The notes below the pieces were generated by a model, which was given only the letters and a program-made list of their open reading frames with translations, searched no databases and had not been told where the DNA came from. Below, one piece after another: positions 9,016-18,770 of a DNA stretch of 64,000 nt. The stretch is from Palsa-89 sp963824345. Its GTDB lineage: Bacteria; Acidobacteriota; Terriglobia; Bryobacterales; Bryobacteraceae. Both the position numbers and the translations under genes were made by a program. Positions within the stretch are counted from its first letter, which is position 1. Every line of letters begins with the position of its first letter. The DNA lies in NCBI GenBank assembly GCA_963824345.1, contig CAWGOZ010000020.1, positions 372,001 to 436,000 of the forward strand, read 5' to 3'.

Positions 9016-10932
9016 TCAGATGTTCCCCTGTTGCTCCGCGACAATTTGGTCCAAGCGATCCACGATCTTTTGCGCGGCGTGATCCCAAGTCCAATTCTGG
9101 AGCATGTCGTGCGACGCTCTTTGTCCTTTAGCTCTGGCCTCGGCCTGGTTTTCAAACACGTGACGCATCAATCGCCGCAAGTGATAATAAGAGGGCTCTG
9201 CCCATTTGAATCCCTGGTAGTAAGGACACTTGGCCTCAGCCGGGACCAGCCGATCCACCGGTAAAGGGTAGGCATTCTCTGCATTCATGAAGTCGCAATG
9301 TGCACTCCAATCCGTGGCGATCACCGGCAAACCGCAAGCCATTGCCTCTATCACGGGCATGCCAAAGCCCTCTCCTCGCGTAGGAAGCACAAAACAATCC
9401 GCTGAGCGATATAACGAACCTAATTGGGGCGTCGGCAGAACTTGGTTTAGCGAAAGATGAATCCGCGTTGCCATGCTCCCGAGATCCAAGGCGTCGATCT
9501 GCGCGTGGACATCAACATCGCCATCTGAGTTCAACGTCTTACAGATCAGCACCACGGGTTCATCGGGCCGAAATTCGTCGCTGAAGGCCCGCAACAGTAT
9601 CTCAGGCGTCTTCCTTTCGCCCCATTCAAAAATGGACAGGAACGTGTAGAGACCAGTAAGCGGGTATCGGGCTAGTTTCGGATTGAAATAACTGGGATCG
9701 ATGCCCAGCGGAATGACGAAAATGGGCCGGGAGACGCCACTCTTTTGAAATGTCCAGGCGTTGAAGCTGGATGGGACCCAGACTTCATTCATCCGATTCG
9801 CCTGGCGGACCCATTCCGCTGGAATTCCGTCGGTCTCGAGCATTGTGAACCCGACTTTGTACTTACCGAAATTCGACTCTAAGACGTCGCCTTGTCCATA
9901 GACTACTTGGACGCCGGACCCATCGAGCTTCCGTTCTCGGATTACATTGACCATGTAAGTATCCGACAACGCCGGCTCGTTCACAGGAACCACGGTCCCC
10001 GGCCCGTAAACATACCGATAGGAAACCAGCACGGCCTTTCGATCCAGGGCGCAGGCCAACTGGCGCGAACTGATCGCGTAACCAGTCGGAAAGTTGAATA
10101 ACGAATGCCAACCCAGCTTGCGGGTATAGCGCCGTGCCTTGAGCTTCGTTTCCCATTTGCGGCGAAAGACTTTTTGGGCGCGGAGAAACATCTTCTTTTG
10201 TGGTACCTGATTCACGGTGGTCGAAACATGTTCGTGATGCACCACTGTTACTGCGCCGCAACAGACCACCCGATAGCCCTTTTCGATGGCACGGAAGCAA
10301 TAGTCGGTGTCTTCGAAATAACTGACGTATTCCTCATCCAATAGCCCGATCTTTTCAATGGTCTGCCGCTTAAGATATGCACAGGCGAAGACCACGCCCT
10401 CCACGTCGCGATCTTCGTTGTATTGGTTTATGTCCCTCTCCTGGCTCCCGACCTGCTGTCCCCAAAATGTTTCGATTGGCATGTATGTGCCCGCATGCTG
10501 CAAAATACCGCCCGGATTGACAAGGCGGCAACCGACCACGCCGATATCCGGCGAGCTATAAGCGGTAGACTGCAGGCGTTCGATCCAATCTCCCTGATGA
10601 ATTTCGGTGTCGTTGTTCAAAAGTATGATGTCGGACGTTGGATCGCATTGGGCGATCGCTCGATTATTGCCCCTTGCGAAGCCGAGATTACCATTGTTCG
10701 AAAGCGTCGTCACCGAGCTTTGGGAGCGCAAGTACTCCAGCGTGCCGTCGCTGCTGCCGTTGTCGGCCACCAGTAAGCGATAAGCGGGATACGTCGTCGC
10801 AGCGCGTAACGTGTCGAGGCAGCGTTTGGTGTAACTGAGCGCATTCCAAGTGAGTACGATCACCGTGACCTGAGGCCGAGGCAGCGCGGCCAGCTCGTGG
10901 TGAGAGCTCAAATCCAGAGCGGCTTCAGACAT
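9016..10932 (-). CDS. Two-domain glycosyltransferase (GT2 + GT4)
   Basis: A 638-residue enzyme. Residues 20-280 form a GT2/rhamnosyltransferase-like domain ('VTVIVLTWNALSYTKRCLDT', 'VADNGSSDGT', 'ILLNNDTEI'). Residues about 330-620 form a GT-B, GT4-like domain ('NEVWVPSSFNAWTFQKSG', 'PTRGEGFGMPVIEAMACG'). It should add two successive sugars to a surface glycan on the cytoplasmic side. The ATG at 10932 begins the conserved region; upstream codons to 11049 are open but pass through a 17-bp tandem repeat. No clear ribosome-binding site is visible for either start. It is the last gene of a minus-strand glycan operon. Confidence 0.85.
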   Translation of the reverse strand: MSEAALDLSSHHELAALPRPQVTVIVLTWNALSYTKRCLDTLRAATTYPAYRLLVADNGSSDGTLEYLRSQSSVTTLSNNGNLGFARGNNRAIAQCDPTSDIILLNNDTEIHQGDWIERLQSTAYSSPDIGVVGCRLVNPGGILQHAGTYMPIETFWGQQVGSQERDINQYNEDRDVEGVVFACAYLKRQTIEKIGLLDEEYVSYFEDTDYCFRAIEKGYRVVCCGAVTVVHHEHVSTTVNQVPQKKMFLRAQKVFRRKWETKLKARRYTRKLGWHSLFNFPTGYAISSRQLACALDRKAVLVSYRYVYGPGTVVPVNEPALSDTYMVNVIRERKLDGSGVQVVYGQGDVLESNFGKYKVGFTMLETDGIPAEWVRQANRMNEVWVPSSFNAWTFQKSGVSRPIFVIPLGIDPSYFNPKLARYPLTGLYTFLSIFEWGERKTPEILLRAFSDEFRPDEPVVLICKTLNSDGDVDVHAQIDALDLGSMATRIHLSLNQVLPTPQLGSLYRSADCFVLPTRGEGFGMPVIEAMACGLPVIATDWSAHCDFMNAENAYPLPVDRLVPAEAKCPYYQGFKWAEPSYYHLRRLMRHVFENQAEARAKGQRASHDMLQNWTWDHAAQKIVDRLDQIVAEQQGNI

Positions 10933-10950
10933 GGAAGCTGGATATCCATC

Positions 10951-11035
10951 TTGGTAAACCATCGAGCTTGGTAAACCATCGAGCTTGGTAAACCATCGAG
11001 CTTGGTAAACCACCGAGCTTGTTAATCCATCGAGG
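10951..11035. repeat. 17-bp tandem repeat, five units
   Basis: The unit TTGGTAAACCATCGAGC runs from 10951 to 11035. Three copies are identical, the fourth has one change and the fifth three. It lies exactly at the 5' end of the glycosyltransferase gene read on the minus strand, after the stop of the pyruvyltransferase gene. Seventeen is not a multiple of three, so gain or loss of a unit would change the frame of any N-terminal extension. Confidence 0.9.
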
Positions 11036-11055
11036 GTCCAACGCATCAAAGAGAT

Positions 11056-12828
11056 TCAGCATGGACCCCCTGTAGACGCGCTAAGCGGCGTAGCGCTGGC
11101 CGCTGCGGGGGCCTCACCAGCTCGTTCCAGCAAGCCGGGCAGCGTTAGCCAAAACCTGCTCAGCGCGGGCGGGGTCCCCTGCTTATCTGTGTGAAGCATG
11201 GCGGCAATACGATTCCAGTGCTGGTCGAGAGCGGCGAGAGCGGCGAGAGCCGCACCGGACGGCGCCTTCCTTCCCAAGCGCGCCAAGAACCAATCACCAT
11301 CCACGTGGCCGTCCGGGGGCAGGCGAAAAATTGTTTCGAAGTCCTTCAAGCCGCTGAACTCTCCAGTTCCAAGAGCGATTCGCCGGAAGACAGGAACGCC
11401 GACGGCCAACGCGCTGATCGTGCAGTGCAAATCGTCACTCAGTGCACCTTCTGAGCGACCGATCAACTCGGCGGTGACCAATGGATCCGGCCATTCCTCG
11501 AGCAGGATCCCGCCAGGCACAGAGACTCCCGCGCTCCGCGAATCATCAAATTTCGGCCCGCTCGGCAGCACTAGGAACTTAAATTTGTCGAAACGCTCGG
11601 GCTGATTTTCGATCATGTGAGCCAGAGGTTCAAAGCCCCGCGCGGGCTGAAGGACGATGTATGGGCTTTCCAAGCCGTATTTCTTTGCAATGCGAGCAAA
11701 CTCCACCGAGGGCGCACTGCGGAGGTCCACCAGGTTTGGAAGACCGAACGCGGTGTCCGGAACCAACGCGATCGGCCGGCCCGCAAACGGCTGCAACGTG
11801 GCCCGCGAAAGATCATCACGCACAAACAAGTAGGAACTAAGTCCCAGGGCCAGTTCAAGGAGTGGCTTTGCCCAATCCGGCGGGTCGCCCAGCTTGGCGC
11901 CGACGGGATTCCAAGCCAGCGGCACATTATTCTGCAACGCCATCAGGGCGGGACTTAACCAAGAATCCGCCGCGTGATACATGCCCGACTCGGGAGGCGA
12001 CCCGCCACCGATCAAGAAGCCGTCGAGGCTTGGAAGAATCTCGGGTAGTTCGGAAATCGCAGTAACTTGGTATGGCCAAGAGGGAAGCGTCTTGGAATCG
12101 CAGGAAAAATGGCGCAGCGTAACATCACCGAGACGGCGATTGAGTTCGGCCTGGGTGATCGGTGGAAACAGCAGATCGCCGTAGTTATGAACATCGAACG
12201 TGCCGAAGATGCCGATCTTCCAGTGGCGCTTCCCTTGAGTCGACCAGCTTTCACGAGACGGCGCGCGACTGCGTCCAGCTTCTACTTCCCGTCGATAATC
12301 ACTCGACTGGATCTGCTGAATGGCGATTTCCAAACGCCGGCAGCTAGCTTCCAGTATGCGAAATTTCCTTGCGCTCTCTTCTACTTCGGCGCCGAGCGCG
12401 CGCTCCCTGGCTGTTGTCTCCGCTGCCAGCGCAACGGATAACTCCCGCACCTGCCCATCAACACGGTCCAAGAGCTGCTTTGTTTGCTGGCCCTTCCAGA
12501 TCAGATTCGCCAGCGCGCTGGATTGTAGATCGCTCGTTTCCACAACCGACGAATGAAAATCGTCCAATCGGCCAGTGAACCAGAACAGGCTCTTGCTGAC
12601 TATTTTCACGAGAACGCCGCCTAGACGGGCACGCAGGGTGGGGGGAGCAGGCGGTGTCTGTCCCACCAACGATTTTCGGAAACGCAAGGATCGACTTGCT
12701 CTGGCTAGCGACGCCAAGTCTGGTGCAGTTCTCGGCGACGCATGGGGTACGCCTTGGTCCCAGGTTGCACCTCGTTCGAACTGCTCCCTCGCGTTTTGTA
12801 TCAGCTTTTCAACATCTATCTCTTGCAT
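11056..12828 (-). CDS. Polysaccharide pyruvyltransferase-family protein with N-terminal coiled coil
   Basis: A 590-residue protein. The first ~200 residues are charged and probably coiled coil ('VRELSVALAAETTARERA'). The C-terminal ~370 residues match the CsaB-type pyruvyltransferase fold: 'GIFGTFDVHNYGDLLFP', 'GFLIGGGSPPESGM', 'YLFVRDDLSRATLQPF', 'ALVPDTAFGLPNLVDL' and 'SDDLHCTISALAVGVPVF'. Members transfer pyruvate from PEP to sugars of surface glycans. It sits between two glycosyltransferases of the same operon. The start lies in the last unit of a 16-bp tandem repeat that also supplies the ribosome-binding-like AAGAGA. Confidence 0.8.
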   Translation of the reverse strand: MQEIDVEKLIQNAREQFERGATWDQGVPHASPRTAPDLASLARASRSLRFRKSLVGQTPPAPPTLRARLGGVLVKIVSKSLFWFTGRLDDFHSSVVETSDLQSSALANLIWKGQQTKQLLDRVDGQVRELSVALAAETTARERALGAEVEESARKFRILEASCRRLEIAIQQIQSSDYRREVEAGRSRAPSRESWSTQGKRHWKIGIFGTFDVHNYGDLLFPPITQAELNRRLGDVTLRHFSCDSKTLPSWPYQVTAISELPEILPSLDGFLIGGGSPPESGMYHAADSWLSPALMALQNNVPLAWNPVGAKLGDPPDWAKPLLELALGLSSYLFVRDDLSRATLQPFAGRPIALVPDTAFGLPNLVDLRSAPSVEFARIAKKYGLESPYIVLQPARGFEPLAHMIENQPERFDKFKFLVLPSGPKFDDSRSAGVSVPGGILLEEWPDPLVTAELIGRSEGALSDDLHCTISALAVGVPVFRRIALGTGEFSGLKDFETIFRLPPDGHVDGDWFLARLGRKAPSGAALAALAALDQHWNRIAAMLHTDKQGTPPALSRFWLTLPGLLERAGEAPAAASATPLSASTGGPC

Positions 12829-12864
12829 GGATTATCTCTTGCATGGATTATCTCTTGCATGGAT
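12817..12864. repeat. 16-bp tandem repeat, three units, carrying start codon and SD-like sequence
   Basis: The unit TATCTCTTGCATGGAT is repeated perfectly three times. Read on the minus strand, each unit holds an ATG preceded in the next unit by AAGAGA, so three spaced ribosome-binding/start cassettes stand in tandem. The one nearest the gene (ATG at 12828) opens the pyruvyltransferase frame. The two outer ATGs read short frames that stop soon. Confidence 0.9.
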
Positions 12865-12882
12865 CTCAAGTCTTCATACTTG

Positions 12883-15816
12883 TTAGCTTCGTCCGGCCGT
12901 AATGGTGCGGATGCTGCCCGATTCGCCCTCTCGCCGCTGGATCAGTCGAAGCCTTTCCCCCATGGCGGCGCCAACAGCCGCGCACGAGAATTTCGCTTCG
13001 ATCAGGGTGCGCCCTGTTCCAGCGCGCTGCGCTCGCAGGAATTCGTTCTCGTATACGATTCGCATTTGATTTGCGGCGTCATCAATACACGGATTAGCCC
13101 AGAAGCAGTGCTCGGGATACGGAGGGTTTTCGGGCCCCACGCGTTGGAGTGAATAAGAAACCAGAAAAGCAGTACTCGGCGTAGTGAAGTCAAGATTACC
13201 GGAGTAGCCGGTGGCGATCACCGGCTTCCCCAGGAGCATCGCCTCAGCCATTACCAGGCCGAATCCCTCCGAGCGGTGGAGAGAAACCACGCAATCGGCG
13301 CAGCGGATAAGAGCCTCCACATCGCCGTGACGAAAGGTATCGTCGATCACCCGCACGCACTGTCGGGATGCCTCTGCCCGCAAACGCCGCAGGCCCGCGG
13401 GGTTCGAATGCGCGTGGTTTACCTTGACGATCAACTCGCAATCCTGGTGTCCAGCGAACGCTTTTCGAAACGCTAGCATCGCCGCGATCGGATTCTTACG
13501 GCCCAACCCGCTACGCATGTCGAAAACGCTCAGAAAAACAAATCGATGTGGATCGATACCAAAATCGAGCCGCGATTTATGGCTGCCCTCGGCCGGCTTG
13601 ACGCAATAAGGAATGCGGATCACCGGCACTGGTGAGCGCGCCGCAATCGCCGCCTGACAGAAACTGCTCGGCACCCAAATCTCGTCGTAAACGTCGAAGG
13701 CCCGGTCCCATTGGTGAGGCAGCTCTTCCAAATCCCAGCTCCACACGCCGATGTTATGCTTCCTTCGGGACGGGCGTCCACGGCCGTGCACGGATTCAGT
13801 TTGGTCCGCATTGACGAAGAAAATACTGATCCCGTAGGGAGCGTCCACGGAGAACGAGGCAACCGACGTATCCAGTTGGCTGTGATGTGCCGCCGGAATA
13901 TTTCGAAGAGCTCCCTTGATTCCGACGGCGGCCAGGGCGCTTACAGCGTTCCGCGCGGATTGCCCCACGCCGGTTTCGGCTCGAAAATAGCCATATACGT
14001 TTACCCCCGACGACTCCACCGCGGCATCCGTCGTGCGCGCCGGCAACGCCGTAGCACGCCATTTTGCTCGTAAGTTCTCTCGGAGCGCGCTTTTGCGCGC
14101 GGTCTGAACCAAAGGACTCAGCTTCCTGGCCAGCTTAAGTACCTTGCAGTAGAGACTTAAACGAGTTCTCCTGGTGAACTTCAAATCGGCCCGAATCAGA
14201 CGAAGCGACTCGCGCAGGGGCGCAAGATATTCGTCGTTGAGGCTATAGGTCTCCCGCCCGTAGTACAACAGCCACGCAAGGTAAGCCGCTTGATCGCGCC
14301 CCTGGGGATCCGGAAATACGCGCTGAAGATCGGGCCGGCTGTCGTAAATGTGACGCGCCAACACAGTAAGGTGCGCCGATCCGCTGGCTCGTTCCGGCCG
14401 GCGTAATGCGGGTGAGGCGTTCAGCTTCTCTCGCAACGTGAGCAGCTGCAATGGCGGCCCGTTGGTTTCCTCGATCGGTTCAGTTCGCTTCAACGAGGCG
14501 TCTTCGCCTGCGGGGAAGTCTTGTGTGCCACCCGCTTTCGAGCTCGATTCGACGGCAGCGCGAACGTTGCCAAGCAGCGGTTCACTCAACAGATGTTGAT
14601 GTGGCGCCTGGGAGAGCATCCATTTCAGAAAACGGATATAGTCCCTTCCAAAAATGTCCGGCATCGCGGCTTGCACGTCTTCTTGCAATCGATATACACG
14701 ATAGGCGAGCTTGGTGACGCCGGGGTGAACATCGGACGACGGCGACACCGGCGCGTTCCAAAAACGAACGATTTTCTCATAGCCGGCGTCCGAAAAAGGA
14801 TCGGCAATCTGTTCCAACAACTCGGGCGCTTCATCCAGCAGGTGCCGGCCGACGTCGGGAATCGGACAGCCATTCCGAAAGCGGCCGTGGGTGTAAGGCC
14901 ACCGGCTACAATCGGCGTATCCCTGCTCAAATAATTCGCGGCGATATTGATCGCAAAGTGTTCTCAGATCTTCTCGATACTTGAACTGCAAGCGATCCTG
15001 GTGCTTGGAGAAGCGCTCCGGAGAGTTGGGATCGTACCCGCTGAAGTGGAAGAAGAAAAGGGGCTGATCTCCGACCATCAGTTGTTCCTGTCGCTGGGTG
15101 ATTCTTCTGCCAGGCGCGTTCCAATAGGCGACGTTGTAACCCGGATCTTGCAAAATACACACGGCGGAAAACATACCGGGAACTAAATCGATCCAGCGTT
15201 GATCTACGAAAAGACCACGAAGCAGATCCACAGCGCAATGATCGTAGAGGTGCCCTTGCCACCATCGCAGGAAGCGCTCGACTTCCGGATCGCTTCTCAG
15301 GGCTATGAATCCCAGGTTATATGCGCCTGCTCGCAGAATCTGCAGTTCTGTTGGCCGCCGGTCATCTTCCAACGGACCAGTGAGGTGCGGGGTAAGCACT
15401 ATGTTGAAAGTTTCGAGCCTTGCTTCGATGCCGGCCAATGATGCGTAAACGCGAGTGTCAGGATCCAGATAAATCACTTTAGTGAAGCCGCACTCACAGA
15501 ACAGCCAGTTCAGGAAGAACGGCTTGACGGCGGTGGAAAGCTCCAAAATGGAATATTTAAAGTGAAACCAGTCCGGATTCGCGATTCCGAGCTGGTGAGA
15601 AAAAACGACCGTAAAGTTTTCGTGAGTGGCGTCAAAGTAGTCTTCGGGATCGTCAATCAACAGAACCAAACGTGCAACGGGTGGATCCGTTTCGTGCACC
15701 GACTTCATCAACACTCTGGCTTGTGCCAGACAGTTCTTGGCGACGATGGAAACGACTGCTGTGCGCCGAATTTCGTGCGAGGATCCCAATGGGAATGATA
15801 GCCCAAGACGTTGCAT
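12883..15816 (-). CDS. Giant glycosyltransferase (GT-A N-terminal + GT4 C-terminal)
   Basis: A 977-residue protein. The N-terminal ~300 residues form a GT-A-like domain with 'VIYLDPDTRVYASLAG' (D-x-D-type metal site near residue 118) and 'HFSGYDPNSPERFSKHQ'. A helical linker of about 300 residues follows. The C-terminal ~370 residues are a GT4-type GT-B domain ('GYFRAETGVGQSARNA', 'EIWVPSSFCQAAI', 'LHRSEGFGLVMAEAMLLGKP'). It likely adds two sugars of a surface polysaccharide. It lies 29 bp after the upstream 768-residue glycosyltransferase, in one operon. Donor sugars cannot be read. Confidence 0.85.
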   Translation of the reverse strand: MQRLGLSFPLGSSHEIRRTAVVSIVAKNCLAQARVLMKSVHETDPPVARLVLLIDDPEDYFDATHENFTVVFSHQLGIANPDWFHFKYSILELSTAVKPFFLNWLFCECGFTKVIYLDPDTRVYASLAGIEARLETFNIVLTPHLTGPLEDDRRPTELQILRAGAYNLGFIALRSDPEVERFLRWWQGHLYDHCAVDLLRGLFVDQRWIDLVPGMFSAVCILQDPGYNVAYWNAPGRRITQRQEQLMVGDQPLFFFHFSGYDPNSPERFSKHQDRLQFKYREDLRTLCDQYRRELFEQGYADCSRWPYTHGRFRNGCPIPDVGRHLLDEAPELLEQIADPFSDAGYEKIVRFWNAPVSPSSDVHPGVTKLAYRVYRLQEDVQAAMPDIFGRDYIRFLKWMLSQAPHQHLLSEPLLGNVRAAVESSSKAGGTQDFPAGEDASLKRTEPIEETNGPPLQLLTLREKLNASPALRRPERASGSAHLTVLARHIYDSRPDLQRVFPDPQGRDQAAYLAWLLYYGRETYSLNDEYLAPLRESLRLIRADLKFTRRTRLSLYCKVLKLARKLSPLVQTARKSALRENLRAKWRATALPARTTDAAVESSGVNVYGYFRAETGVGQSARNAVSALAAVGIKGALRNIPAAHHSQLDTSVASFSVDAPYGISIFFVNADQTESVHGRGRPSRRKHNIGVWSWDLEELPHQWDRAFDVYDEIWVPSSFCQAAIAARSPVPVIRIPYCVKPAEGSHKSRLDFGIDPHRFVFLSVFDMRSGLGRKNPIAAMLAFRKAFAGHQDCELIVKVNHAHSNPAGLRRLRAEASRQCVRVIDDTFRHGDVEALIRCADCVVSLHRSEGFGLVMAEAMLLGKPVIATGYSGNLDFTTPSTAFLVSYSLQRVGPENPPYPEHCFWANPCIDDAANQMRIVYENEFLRAQRAGTGRTLIEAKFSCAAVGAAMGERLRLIQRREGESGSIRTITAGRS

Positions 15817-15845
15817 TCGCGGAAGGGTGCAGCCCCCGGAAGGCT

Positions 15846-18152
15846 TTACGCCAGATCCAGCGCCTCTCGGAGCTGGTCAATGTAAAATGCGAAATTATGC
15901 TTCGCCAAATATGCTTTGCGGGCATCCTGACGCGCCTCCACCGGCCTTCTGTTTTCCCACAACGTTGCGAGTTGTTCAGCCAACGGCAACGCGGACCTGT
16001 GGTTGTCAACAGTCCGTACGTATTCAGGCGCCCCGCAAGAATCTGCCAGGTTTCTGGTCGCTATGGACGGTAAGGCCGCACTGATGCAGTCCCCCAAAGC
16101 AGCCGAATATTGTCCGAACCCATAACTGCGAAGTTGGATAGCGGCGTCAGCGGCGACCAGAAATCGGCGATAGGTGCTTTCATCGACAAAGTTGCGCGTC
16201 CAATGAATGTGCCCGGCCACACCACATTCGCTGGCGATGCGCTCAACCTCGGGGCCTTCATCCCGAGCGCAACCGACAAAATGCAACTCAGCCGGCACGT
16301 TCCAGCCGCGCAGCATCCCAGCGGCTTGGATACAGGCCTCGAAACCTTTCACCTTTGCCATGAATCCGAAACTGGAGATGAGAAACGCGCCGGGAGATAT
16401 GCCCAGTTGATGCCGCGCGTTAGTCCGCGACGCGCTACTCAATTCTTGGTCGGAAAACTGCATCGTGGGGCAGCACGGGAGCACCTCGGCGTTCACTCCG
16501 TACCGTTCGCGCAGCTGTCTCTGAAAATCCGGGGTGTGTACGATCAGGGGACGCGCGCGCTCGATGATAGGCTCGACGAATAATGACGGAAGATCTTCGT
16601 CGTGAACCCAGACTTCCACTTCGGCTAGGGTGACATGACGACCGAGTAGGGCGCCGGCGTGTTCCAAAAAGCGCTGCGTCCCGTGCCTCAGCAAATAAAT
16701 CTGTATTAACCGGGAATCATGCAGAATACAAGGCCCGCCCAGGCGTTCAAAGACCTCAAAGATCGGGATGTGAAAGTCAGAGTTTCCGATCACGGAAATG
16801 ACAGCGTCATAGGCCCCTTTTACGAAGGGTGAGCCCCCGATTGCTCCTGCGTCGTGGAAACCGCTTCCGGCAATGGGGCGAGGGGCATTCGTGTACAAGT
16901 CGACTTCAAGGGACCGCGCAGCGGCTTCAATCGTCAGTTGGGAGTAGCGGGCTACACCCGTTTGTTCCGGCGGGTACGGAGTGAGAAAGGCGACTTTGGG
17001 CCTCTTCAGCCTCAGACCAGGGCCACGGGCAAATCCAGCGGAGCGCTCTGCCAGAGCGTTCCAGAATCTTGCGCCAACCCGGCTTTCTTGGAAGTCCATA
17101 GCGGTTTTCTCTTGGGCAGCAAGTATTTGCGAGCGCCAGCCGGGATCTTGCACAATACGCTCCAATCTGCCGGTAAGATCCTGATGATTGTCCGCGGCGA
17201 AAGTCGCCTCAATGGGCGTGATTAGCTCCAGATGAGCGTCGCAGATGGACGCTATCACGGGCGCGCCGCAACCAGCGGCTTCGATCACCGGCAGGGAAAA
17301 TCCTTCGATGTAGGATGGCACAATGGTTGCGATTGACCCTGCATAGAGATGCGCCAAGGTATCGTCGTCCACGCCGCTCAAGAACTCTAAGAACCCTCCA
17401 CCCTCGGCGTGTCCCGCGAGGCTGAAAAGTTCAGACTTGTAGGCGCTTTGGTAATCACCCACCACTTTCAATCGAATTTGTTTCGCCTGGGTTTCGTTCA
17501 GTTTGCGCACCGCCAATATTGCGGCCTCGATATTCTTCCGGCGATCACCGCCGCCCAGAGAGAAGAAATAGGGATCTGGTCTGTCGTACGCCGACGGTGC
17601 GAGCTGACCGCGGTTGCACGCCCTTAAAAGCGAATTACGAACCGCAACGCCGGTCACGCAAACTTCCGATTCGGAGATGCCGAGTATCTCGGAGAGACGC
17701 CCGGAGGTGTATTTGGAAATGGGAAGATAAAAATTGAAATTCCGCAATCTGGCGAGCTTGAGAAGATATCCTGTCCGGGAGGCCTGCGTGGGCAGATATC
17801 CCGGCCGATCGAAGGGAATGAAATCGTAGACAATCGCGGCCTTCAGGATGCCACCATTGGACGTGAGGGAAAGGCTAAACCGCGGATCTTGCGTCATCGG
17901 GGAACAGTCGAGGTAGATCGCTCTAGTTTGCGGAATCGGCGCATTCGCCGGCTGCGTGATCCCGTCAACCAGCGCCGCATACTCGGGCGGTAAATCGGCC
18001 AGCGCTTCGTCAACGAGTCCTATCACGGTCCAGGCGGAGTTGCCGCTTTCCCTGCGAGATCGCAGTAGCGACGCGACGTGGTTCCCGATACCGCGCCGCT
18101 CGAAGCAAGGCTCCTGCAAACAACGCAGATCGGCATACACTACGCGTGGCAT
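15846..18152 (-). CDS. Tandem GT4 glycosyltransferase (two GT-B domains)
   Basis: A 768-residue protein with two GT4-like GT-B modules. Module one (residues 1-370) shows 'YFFSLGGGDRRKNIEA' and 'PSYIEGFSLPVIEAAGCGAP'. Module two (about 385-760) shows 'VAFLTPYPPEQTGVARYS', 'FLISSFGFMAKVKGFEA' and 'LRSYGFGQYSAALGDCISA'. Module one keeps the usual E-x7-E-type region; module two is looser ('GQYSAALGD'). It probably makes consecutive linkages of the surface glycan. The coiled-coil ORF just upstream ends 6 bp before its start, so both are co-transcribed. Confidence 0.85.
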   Translation of the reverse strand: MPRVVYADLRCLQEPCFERRGIGNHVASLLRSRRESGNSAWTVIGLVDEALADLPPEYAALVDGITQPANAPIPQTRAIYLDCSPMTQDPRFSLSLTSNGGILKAAIVYDFIPFDRPGYLPTQASRTGYLLKLARLRNFNFYLPISKYTSGRLSEILGISESEVCVTGVAVRNSLLRACNRGQLAPSAYDRPDPYFFSLGGGDRRKNIEAAILAVRKLNETQAKQIRLKVVGDYQSAYKSELFSLAGHAEGGGFLEFLSGVDDDTLAHLYAGSIATIVPSYIEGFSLPVIEAAGCGAPVIASICDAHLELITPIEATFAADNHQDLTGRLERIVQDPGWRSQILAAQEKTAMDFQESRVGARFWNALAERSAGFARGPGLRLKRPKVAFLTPYPPEQTGVARYSQLTIEAAARSLEVDLYTNAPRPIAGSGFHDAGAIGGSPFVKGAYDAVISVIGNSDFHIPIFEVFERLGGPCILHDSRLIQIYLLRHGTQRFLEHAGALLGRHVTLAEVEVWVHDEDLPSLFVEPIIERARPLIVHTPDFQRQLRERYGVNAEVLPCCPTMQFSDQELSSASRTNARHQLGISPGAFLISSFGFMAKVKGFEACIQAAGMLRGWNVPAELHFVGCARDEGPEVERIASECGVAGHIHWTRNFVDESTYRRFLVAADAAIQLRSYGFGQYSAALGDCISAALPSIATRNLADSCGAPEYVRTVDNHRSALPLAEQLATLWENRRPVEARQDARKAYLAKHNFAFYIDQLREALDLA

Positions 18153-18158
18153 AGCGGT

Positions 18159-18608
18159 CTAGCCGATCTCGCCGGCGCTTGGTGCTGACTCTATGGTTAA
18201 AGCGTGCTGGTTATTCCTGTCGATTTGAGTACTGCTTGGATTTGCCATGCGAGCCAGGACTAACTGTTCGATGGCAGCCCACTGGGCAGCATTGGCCGTG
18301 CAAGTCTCTGCCTCGTGTTTCTTATGCTCGGACGCCAGGACGGCGCGCATTTCTTCAATCGCGCGGGGAACTTGCCGGTCCCCCAGCATCGTAACCACCA
18401 GTTGCTCCAGAAGTTCTGAAGTTTCGCGTTGCACCGCTTCGATCCGCGCAAAACGTCTTTCGCGCTCCTGCTCGATTTCCTTGCGGTTGTTAACCAACGC
18501 CTTGCATGCCCTGATCCACGAACCAAAAACGCGATACGTTGGGCTCCAGAACCAGATGTATGGCGGCCTGTCAAGAAATGTTGCCAACGCGCCCACCCCG
18601 CATGACAT
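18159..18608 (-). CDS. Small coiled-coil protein of the glycan cluster
   Basis: A 149-residue protein of no recognised family. After a Trp/Pro-rich start ('PPYIWFWSPTYRVFG'), residues 40-120 are strongly charged and heptad-like ('NNRKEIEQERERRFARIEA'), suggesting a coiled coil. The pyruvyltransferase of the same operon has a similar coiled-coil N-terminus, so it may act as a scaffold or length-control partner. That role is inference. It is the first intact gene of the minus-strand run that continues to 9016. Confidence 0.55.
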   Translation of the reverse strand: MSCGVGALATFLDRPPYIWFWSPTYRVFGSWIRACKALVNNRKEIEQERERRFARIEAVQRETSELLEQLVVTMLGDRQVPRAIEEMRAVLASEHKKHEAETCTANAAQWAAIEQLVLARMANPSSTQIDRNNQHALTIESAPSAGEIG

Positions 18609-18770
18609 CGTGCCCCGCGGGTTGTGCCGCGAAGCTCATCAAAAGCTGGAACCGCTGCCCAACGACAACTCAATCCATTTCAAGCTAAAAGCATAACGGG
18701 CGCGGAGCACCCAGCGCAAGTGAATGTGACTCTCAGAGAAGCGCTGTGCAACCGAAAACGCAGAGACCTT

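Noticed and set aside
10951..11035. CRISPR array
   Set aside because: Units are 17 bp and directly abutting with no spacers, and there are no cas genes.
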